Shown piece by piece: positions 56,961-64,000 of a DNA stretch of 64,000 nucleotides; position 1 is the first letter of the stretch, and every line of letters begins with the position of its first letter. This DNA is from Dastarcus helophoroides. Its lineage: Eukaryota > Arthropoda > Insecta > Coleoptera > Bothrideridae. Below the pieces are notes generated by a model, which worked only from the letters and a program-made list of their open reading frames with translations, was not told where the DNA came from and made no database searches. Position numbers and translations under genes: made by a program. The stretch is taken from assembly GCA_028583605.1 (NCBI GenBank), contig CM053326.1, positions 30,301,431 through 30,365,430 of the forward strand. Reading direction: 5' to 3'.

Positions 56961-58362
56961 TAAAAAATGTCAATTTGTTTTACATAAATTCAAAATGTTG
57001 GTTATTTTTTTAAAAATATCCACTTTTAATCTCAGGTTTTCACTATTTTATTTCAAATTTTGTTTCCAGAGACAAAAAAAAAATTCTAGAAAGTTACGAA
57101 TAAAAGAAGAGACTGTGAAAAAAGCACTAAATTAAAAAAAATAACAAGCTGATAGACTTTAACCTAAAAATTTCGATTTTTCCTAAAAAGTTTGAAGTTT
57201 CAATGGAAAAGTGAAATTCTTGAGATTTTCTTGAAATTCTAAGTATAAACCAAGGTTTAAACCCAAAACCTAAGAATATTTTTTCACTATCAAGTTTTTC
57301 TTGAAATTTTAACTGTTTTCTCGAAATTTCAAGTTACCACTCAAATTTGAACTTTTATTTTAAATTCTACACTTCAGATTGAAGTTCTTAAAATTTGAAA
57401 TTCGGAAACTTTTTTCATAAATATTGACAATTTTTTTTAAAATTCGAAATTTGCTTTTATGGTCCAAATTCTAAAAACCACAATTTTTAGGGAAAAATTA
57501 CAATTTTTGAAAACAAACGTTAAAATTTTGAGAAAATAAGCGAAAGACATAAAATTTTCTGGTTCAGAGTCACAACAACTTTTGACCAAAAAATTTGGAT
57601 ACCAACTCGTAAATTCTAGAAACAAAATTCACAACTTTTAGATGAAAATTTTATTGCCCAATCAGGAAAATAATAATGTTACATTTCATTTACAAAAAAT
57701 GTTAGAAAATCGAAAAAACATAAATTCAAATTTATACTTTCGAAAGAAGCTCTAAAATCAATTATAATTGTAATTAATCTCAATGTGAGATGAAGTAAAA
57801 ATTTTAGAAGAAAGTGCACATTTTTAGAAAATACTCAATTTTGAGTTTAAGTCGAAATGTTATTAAAAAAAATGTTAAAATATAAGAACAAAATAGTCAA
57901 AAGTTTGAATGAAATCTGGTATAATTTATTAAAAAATTATTTTTATTAAAAAAATCTCTTTCACTTCTCTTACATTTCCCTCTCTTCTCTTCAATTTCAA
58001 GTTTTGCACCTGAATATTTTTCGAATGAAGTCAAAATGTCATGAGAAAGATAAAAATCATTTCAATTAGAAAAGCGAAGTAATTCAGAAAACATTTAAAA
58101 AGGAAAATTTTTAGAAAAACCTGAAAATGAATGAATAAATAATTTTTGGCATTATATTATCCTTGAAATTTAAGGAAAAACAAGGGGGATTTTAAAAATT
58201 AAGTGAACATTTTTAGAAAAAAGCCGATATTTTGAAAAAATTTGGAAGTTTTGATGTCGATATTTTAAGAAATCAAATAGTCCGAGATTGAATAAATATC
58301 TTCAAGGAAAATTAAGTCAAACCCTTTAGAGCAAGTGTACATTTTTAAATTAAAATAATTAC

Positions 58363-58540
58363 CTAATATTTTATGAACAGTAACTACATATTAAATTCCA
58401 TTAACTGTAAATACAACAAGAAATATTAAAAATTTCACGATGTTTCTATAATTACTTGATATGACCTAACCTGATGAAATTTTTGATATTTCTGGTTGTA
58501 CTTATTGTTAATAGAGTTTAATAGTTTAATAGTTGAAGAA
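58363..58540. repeat. Palindromic MITE-like element, copy 4
   Basis: This is the same palindrome as at 50971, at the corresponding place of the inverted duplicate. AAATACAACAAGAAATATT and AATTTCACGA are on the left, GATGAAATTTTTGATATTTC and AATAGAGTTTAATAG on the right. Confidence 0.75.
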
Positions 58541-58557
58541 TTACACATAGTAAAACT

Positions 58558-58630
58558 CTTCTTCTTCTTCTTCTTCTTCTTCTTCTTCTTCTTCTTCTTC
58601 TTCTTCTTCTTCTTCTTCTTCTTCTTCTTC
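58558..58630 (+). repeat. (CTT)24 microsatellite
   Basis: This is a perfect run of 73 bases of CTT repeats (GAA on the other strand). On the minus strand it generates a false lysine-rich frame. It corresponds to the tract of about five units at 50938-50952 in copy A. Confidence 0.98.
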
Positions 58631-58631
58631 A

Positions 58632-58830
58632 TTCTCTGAGGTAGGTTTCTCAACCTGTTCTGGTCTTCAAGCCTCTTGTTCTTCTGATGTCCAGCATTAT
58701 TTTCATCTTTTTATCGGTCTTCCTTGTGTTATTTTTTCTGTTAGTTTTAATATCTTTGCTTGTTTGACCATTCTATTTTCATCCATTTTTTCGATGTGCT
58801 GGTCCCAGTATTTTCTTTTGTCTGTTGTAA
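58632..58830 (-). pseudogene. LINE 3' end fragment, copy B
   Basis: On the minus strand it reads DQHIEKMDENRMVKQAKIL, then KITQGRPIKR, and in shifted frame WTSEEQEA and VEKPTSENEEE, running into the GAA microsatellite. This is the C-terminal tail of a LINE polyprotein with its 3' simple-repeat tail. It is more complete than copy A (50808), which has an internal deletion. There is no reverse transcriptase core, so the clade is open. Confidence 0.75.
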
Positions 58831-59113
58831 AAATACAATAAGGTAACAATGTCAATTATTTTATGAACATTTTAACGGTTTAGTCAAATGGATAAAAAAA
58901 ACCTGGGAGAAACTAAATAAAGATTTCGACTCTCACATTTGAGAAAACACAATAAACCAAAATTTTAGAATGCGGGGAAAGTTTGCCCCAATTTTTTTTT
59001 TGAGTTGAAGTTTCCTGGAATAACTTTATCAGAAAAGGTTGTCATTTTGAGAAAGAACTCGAATTTTATGTTTTTTTTTTAAATTATAAGATGAACAGTT
59101 AATATCTCGAGTC

Positions 59114-59304
59114 TTCACGCTAGGGGATTTCTGGCCTAGAGTAGCCAGTTTAAGAGAGGCGCATCCAAGAGACGTTCTTCAGTTTGGGTGGCTGAATGCA
59201 TGACCAAGGACACCTCAATCACGGGGATAGCACAATGGGACCGGAGAGGGTGGCCTAAGTGCTGGTCTAAACTTTAGGCAACCCACAACGAATCCAAAAT
59301 CCAG
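59114..59304. mobile_element. 191-bp insert with 13-bp target duplication (SINE/LINE-like)
   Basis: The insert is flanked by AATATCTCGAGTC (59101-59113) and AATATCTCGACTC (59305-59317), 12 of 13 identical. The paralogous site in copy A (near 50.5 kb) has the target once and no insert. A 13-bp target duplication points to retroposition. The insert is GC-richer than its surroundings (GGGATAGCACAATGGGACCG) and has no poly(A) tail and no good polymerase III boxes that I can see. Its source is not recognised. Confidence 0.75.
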
Positions 59305-59374
59305 AATATCTCGACTCTTGAGTCGAAACTCTGTGAACAAGTCCAAATTTTTAGAAAAACAGGAATCTTATGAT

Positions 59375-62300
59375 CAAGGCCGTGCCGTGCTATGATGCAA
59401 AGAGGCAACCGCATCAGACATCACCTTAAGGGGGCGGCATAAACACCTAGATCAAAATATAACTAAAAATTTTTACACATCGTATTTCTGTATCAGTCTA
59501 TGCGACTGAAGAGCCGCATTTGCCGCATTGACGAAGGTCGACAAAAAGTCAAATTTTCCCGCGAATTATTTTTATTACAATTTCGAACTAATTTTGAGTA
59601 AACAGACAAATTTCCGGAAATAGAAGTTTTCAGGAAAAGTCGAAGTATGAAAAAAATGAAATCATCTCGAAAAAAAAATGAATTATACTAAAAAAAGTCT
59701 AAAGTTTTTAAAGGAAGTCAAATTTTAAGAAAACATATTTCTTTCAGAACATTATGAAATTTAGAGAACAAGATATATTTGTAATTTTTAGAAAAATCAT
59801 AACATGAAAGAGAAATCAAATTTTAAAAGCTTTCGAGAAACCATCGACAACTTAAAAAGAATCAAATTTTTCCAAATAAAAAAGTTAGATTTTAAGAAGA
59901 AAGTAAACCGAATGAAGCAAAATTAAAAATTAATTTTAGAAAAAATTAAATTTTAGGAAAATTAGTAAAATAATTTTGAAAGTAAAGACAATGTTAAAAA
60001 AAACACAAAATTTTGTGAAATGTGTCAAACTTTAAATAAGTTAAAATATCCCAGAAAAAGCAAAATTTTAAAAATGAAAGTCAAACTTTCCAAACAAAAT
60101 GAATTTTGAGATAAAATTGAAAATTTCGAGAAAAAGCAAACTTTGAGAAACAAGTCGAATTTTCTAAAAAATAAAACATTTGCAGTAAAAGCTTATATTT
60201 GTGAAAATTGGGGAAATTTTCAAGAGATCAATCTTGAACACAAAGTTGACGACATATCTAGAAAAAATGCAGCAATTTAGAACTAAATCGAAAAATGTTA
60301 ATTTTGAAAAAAGTCAATTTTGCGAATATATTTTAATTTAAAAAAAAAAAAAAAACATTTTAAGATGAAGGTCCAATTATAAAACAAAAGTTAACAAATA
60401 GTCGCTTTTTCAGAAGAAAGAAAAAAGAAGATTTTAGAAAAAATTAAAGAGTTACTAAAGAAACTAAAATTTTGAACAGAAAGTCCAATTTTAGGAATGA
60501 AATTAATCTTTTAAGAAGACAAATATGGAGGGGAGTCGAGATTTCGAGAAAACGGCGAATTTTTACAACAAAGTCGAAATTTTTGTATAAAAAAATCTTC
60601 GAGCCCGAATACATGTTTTTTGCATGACTGCATAAGATAAAGTGGGGCAATTGTCCCTTCCTACACTAATATAACTATGTCCATGTACTAAGAACAACTC
60701 GTTAGTTCAATTAGTATGAATCTAATACATATAAGGGTTTATATAAGATCCATAAAAATATATCTGTCCCAAAGGTCTCTTTAATACTCATATTTTGGTT
60801 GATTTTGACCAGCGGTCGAAAAAGATTGCCGACCCCTAATCTAGACCAGTATTATAAAGAGAGAACTTTTGATCGACTCAAAAACTTTTAAATTTTGTTT
60901 TATAAGCTAAAAATAAAGTTTTTGAACGCAAATTTGGCTCCATAAGAAAAAATTTTGAAAGGTTGAAAGGTCTAAAAAAAAACAAAACTTCTGGAAAGTC
61001 AAAATTTTGAAAAAAAAAGTAAGTTTAAAAAATAGATATTTTACAAAAATTAAAAAATATGAAACGAAGACAAAACTTTAAAAAGGGTTGAAACCTAAAA
61101 AAAAACCGAAATATTAAAAGTTTTTTTTAGAAATTTATAAGAAAAATCGAAATTTCGAAAATAAGACCTAACTTAAAAAAAAGTGTAAGCTTTGAGAAAC
61201 AATCGAAAATTTAAAAAATGGTAGGTTTTTTTGATAAAAGTGAAAATTGCGAAAGAGAACAAAATCTTCTAGTGAAGTAAAACTGAGAGAACAAATCAAA
61301 TTTTTCAAAATCAACCGAATTTAAAAAAAGAACGTGGAAATAACTAAAAAAAAGATCGCTAAATTTTAACAAGTCGAGATTTAATAAGAAAATTAAAAAT
61401 TTTAGAACAGACAAAATTCCTCCAAAAAGTAAGCTATGAAAATAAAAATTCTGAAGAAAATTTGAAATGTTCAAAAAAACTGAAAATCGGTCAAAATTTT
61501 AAATATTCGAATTTTTAACAAAAATCGAAATAAAAACAAAAAGTAAATATGTTTACTATATATTTTTTTAAAAGTAGAATTTCTTGAAAAAGTCAAAATT
61601 TGGAGAAAAAGTAGAAGTCAAACTTTTCACAAACGTGGAAATTTTCAAAAGTACGAGTTTTTCAAGAGTTAAAATTTTTTAAAGTTGAAAATGGAGATCA
61701 ACATTCTTATAATAATCTAAAATTTAAGAAAAGGCCATATTTAAAAAATCTGGAAATTTTGAAAAAACTGGAAACTGAAATTTAAATTTTCAATAGAAGT
61801 GCCAATATTTTCAAAAAAAATCGGAATTTTGATAGAAGATTTAAAAATAAAATGGAATTTCAATAATTTTGAATTAAAAAAAAAAGAAAATCAAAATGGC
61901 AAAATCTCAAAAAAATTGAAATCTCCAAAAAAGGCCAATATTATGAAAGATAATATTTTTCAAAAAGATATTAATTGAAATTTGAGAAAAGGATTGAGTG
62001 TTTTAGAAAAGGTAAAAATATATTTAAAAAAACTTTAACTAGAAGTTAATGTTTTCAAAACATTTTTTAAAAAAGTATAACTTTGCAGAAAAGGACAAAT
62101 CTTTCAAATAAGATGAAAATTGACAAAAAAGATTAAAATTTCTTTTAAAACTCGTAATTTTTAAAGGTCAAAATTTTGACAAAAGTTGAAGTCGACATTT
62201 ATAAAAAACTTGGATTTTTAAAAAAGCAGAATTCTTTATAGAAAATAGAAATTTATAACCAAATAAAAATTTCGAGAAAAATCCGAAATATTGAAAAAAT

Positions 62301-63188
62301 AAAAATTTTCAAAAAAGCCCAAATATGAAGTGAACATTTTCAAAAGATTCAAAATTTTATGTATTTAAATTTTGAAAAATAATGTCGAAGTGTTTTTTTC
62401 TTATTTTGAAATTTTAAAAAGGTCGCAAGTTCATAATTCTTAACAATAAAAATTATGATATTCAAAAAAAAAAGTCGGAGATTTCAAGGAATGTTCGAAA
62501 TTCTGAAAAAAATGAAATGTGCAAAAAAAAGTGGAAATTTTTAAAGCGCCCAAAATAGTCGATAAAAAATCAAACATTATCAAAAAGAGCAGAATGTTTC
62601 ATATTCCACTCCTTTGCTCAAATCGTCAAGGTAAGAATTGCGAATTGCATACAAACATCTATTTGGTTTTGGTCGAATTTCGACCACAAGCGATGTTAGT
62701 AATGCACAAATAACAAATCATAATATTTCTGGAATAATTTCGAAACTAAAATACAAATTGCATTACAAAAAGCTGTTCATAACATGTCGAGAAAAAAGTC
62801 TATATTTTAATATTAAGATCAAAATTGTTAAATTGTTGAGAATGATAAACAGAATTAAATTAAAAATTATTTCGTAATTTTTTTGTAATCTTTAGAAAAA
62901 AAGTCGACATTTGAAATTCAAAGCCATAATTTGAGGAAAAAAGTCAACTTTGAAATAGCCTCAAAGAGGTCACATAGACTTCGATATCTTGTATTATACG
63001 ATGTTACAAAAATTAAATATTTTAATCGAAATTTTTGAAATAATTGCCGCATATGTTTTGCGTTAAACTTAGAGTTAACTTTTCATCCATTATTTATTCA
63101 ACTCATAATCGAAGATTGTTTTTGTTTGTTTGAAAGAAAAAACTTTTATGGAGCGGCATCATATTGAAAAATTCATCGTGCGACCCTG
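59375..63188. mobile_element. Non-autonomous hAT-type transposon (CAGGGCCGTGC family), copy 2
   Basis: The left end CAAGGCCGTGCCGTGC and the right end (CAGGGTCGCACG read inward) match those of 40652-43536, and the first 70 bases (ATGCAAAGAGGCAACCGCAT) and last 60 are clearly related. The flanks CTTATGAT (59367-59374) and ATTATGGT (63189-63196) match at 6 of 8 positions. The paralogous copy A has a single CTTATGAT at this site. At 3.8 kb it is longer than copy 1. The interior is A-rich filler with no transposase frame. Confidence 0.9.
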
Positions 63189-63530
63189 ATTATGGTAAAA
63201 AATTTCCATTTTGGTCATAAACTTTTGAGTGTAAAGGTTGGTTTCAGGGAATAACTTTTTTTTGTGGTTAAAATAGAAACTTCTAGAAAAAAAAGCCAAA
63301 TTTTCGAGTCGAATTTGATTTTTTGAGATTAGATGTTGGGAATTTGAAATTTTTTAAACAAATTTCGAAAAATTGGAAATTTAAAGTTTAAGCTTAAAAT
63401 TGTTCAAATTGTTGACATTCATTATATACATTTTTATTTCTATTACCTTGCTCAGTAGACCCCAAAAAACAAATTTTCAATTGACTTTTTCAAGATATAT
63501 TTTCTCAAAATATTGTCAATATAAAGTTGA

Positions 63531-64000
63531 AACTTTCTGTCGAAAGTTGAAATTTTGAGAAAAAGTGAACATTTTAAAGTGAAAAGAGATTGAAGAAAAT
63601 AAATTTCGAAAAAGAGTGTTATTTTTTTCAAACTGAAGAGAAAAGTTGAATTTTGGAGAAAGCATTTAAAACTTATTTTTTCTTTTAGAAATTCTGACCT
63701 TTGTTTGAGATTTCACGTCTTCTGATAGTTTAAAGTTTGTGTTCAATTTTTTAGATTATTGATTGTCAGCAATGCTCACTCCTGATCCTGAATTCAGGAT
63801 TGGGAAGAACTCTTGTGAAATTTCATCAGGGAGACTATTACTCTTGAAATGCTTAGTGGAGAATTCATTATTTCAGTTTCTGGAGATGTAATTGTTGTCT
63901 CCTAGGGATGGACGGTCATGATCTGTCGCTTATATTATCAATAGAAATGACAGTAAAATAATTGAATAGTCGGGGCCGCGTGTACCGCAATCGGACGGCC
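63531..64000. other. End of window, no gene seen
   Basis: The segment begins as A-rich filler and becomes balanced from about 63.75 kb. ATCCTGAATTCAGGAT (63785-63800) is a perfect 16-bp palindrome. The last 40 bases are GC-rich (GGGGCCGCGTGTACCGC) and may be the start of another unique island or repeat cut by the window edge. Confidence 0.4.

Larger units (their letters stand above)
54861..58127. other. AT-rich stretch with filler and small repeats
   Basis: CAGGTCAGCCCTACGC near 55450, followed by GGTCGCCTTAGGCGCC, resembles a hAT left end, but no right end was found. From 55.86 kb on the sequence is largely filler in both senses. No coding content is recognised. Confidence 0.45.
58128..63530 (-). 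repeat. Duplicated segment, copy B (inverted relative to 50150-51378)
   Basis: After removing the hAT element (59375-63188) and the 191-bp insert (59114-59304), the remaining sequence is the reverse complement of copy A along its whole length with moderate divergence. Copy B retains bases that copy A has lost in the LINE fragment, and it has a greatly expanded microsatellite. Neither flank of copy B carries the hammerhead-motif repeats that bracket copy A. Confidence 0.88.

Noticed and set aside
58435..58653. 72-codon minus-strand frame with a long lysine run
   Set aside because: It is the (CTT)n microsatellite read as AAG codons, not a gene.

Overview
This window is AT-rich nuclear DNA from a eukaryote, most likely an arthropod. 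The evidence is the set of transposon relics it holds: several hAT-type DNA transposons with 8-bp target duplications, a pogo/Tigger-like element, a Tc1/mariner-superfamily (IS630-like) element, non-LTR retrotransposon fragments of at least two kinds, a probable solo LTR, and repeats resembling Penelope-like elements. This mixture is common in insects. A hymenopteran is my guess and is not proven. I found no intact host protein-coding gene, no tRNA or rRNA gene and no CRISPR array. The best reading is a very large intron or an intergenic desert. The only open frame I would list as a possible small protein (39.2-39.4 kb) looks transposon-associated.

Layout. 1-3.3 kb is purine-strand AT 'filler' with a tandem repeat of about 338 bp. 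3.5-5.6 kb is a hAT element. 6.3-9.3 kb is a satellite of about 139 bp in two arrays, each preceded by the same leader, with a foldback insertion in the second array. 9.7-11.6 kb is a degenerate LINE reverse transcriptase on the minus strand. 12-15.6 kb is filler whose strand asymmetry flips near 14.2 kb. 16.3-17.6 kb is a GC-richer unique island. 18.3-23.5 kb is a hAT element with a second hAT-like element inside it. 24.4-25.8 kb is a decayed coding region of unknown family next to a long inverted repeat. 27.9 kb is an R1-like LINE scrap. 33-34 kb is a second unique island, and 34.7 kb a solo LTR. 37.9-40 kb is filler surrounding a small basic open frame with a GC-rich upstream region. 40.65-43.54 kb is a hAT element with perfect 8-bp target duplications. 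44.1-44.6 kb is a third island. 45.3-46.8 kb is an IS630/mariner element with long inverted ends and an internally deleted transposase. 50-51.5 kb carries repeats with a hammerhead-like motif bracketing a segment that recurs inverted at 58.1-63.5 kb. 51.55-53.3 kb is a pogo-like element split by a hAT element. 54.3-54.9 kb is a fourth island. 58.1-63.5 kb is the inverted duplicate, itself interrupted by a second copy of the 40.65-kb hAT family.

Main points. (1) Several hAT families with unrelated ends share the same quasi-periodic AT filler, and in most of the larger filler blocks the filler changes from T-rich to A-rich strand part-way along. (2) The inverted duplicate supplies empty sites that date two insertions. 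(3) A GC-rich 15-mer occurs exactly three times in otherwise unrelated sequence. (4) The four unique GC-richer islands are the best candidates for host regulatory DNA. All positions and family calls come from reading the sequence. No searches were run.
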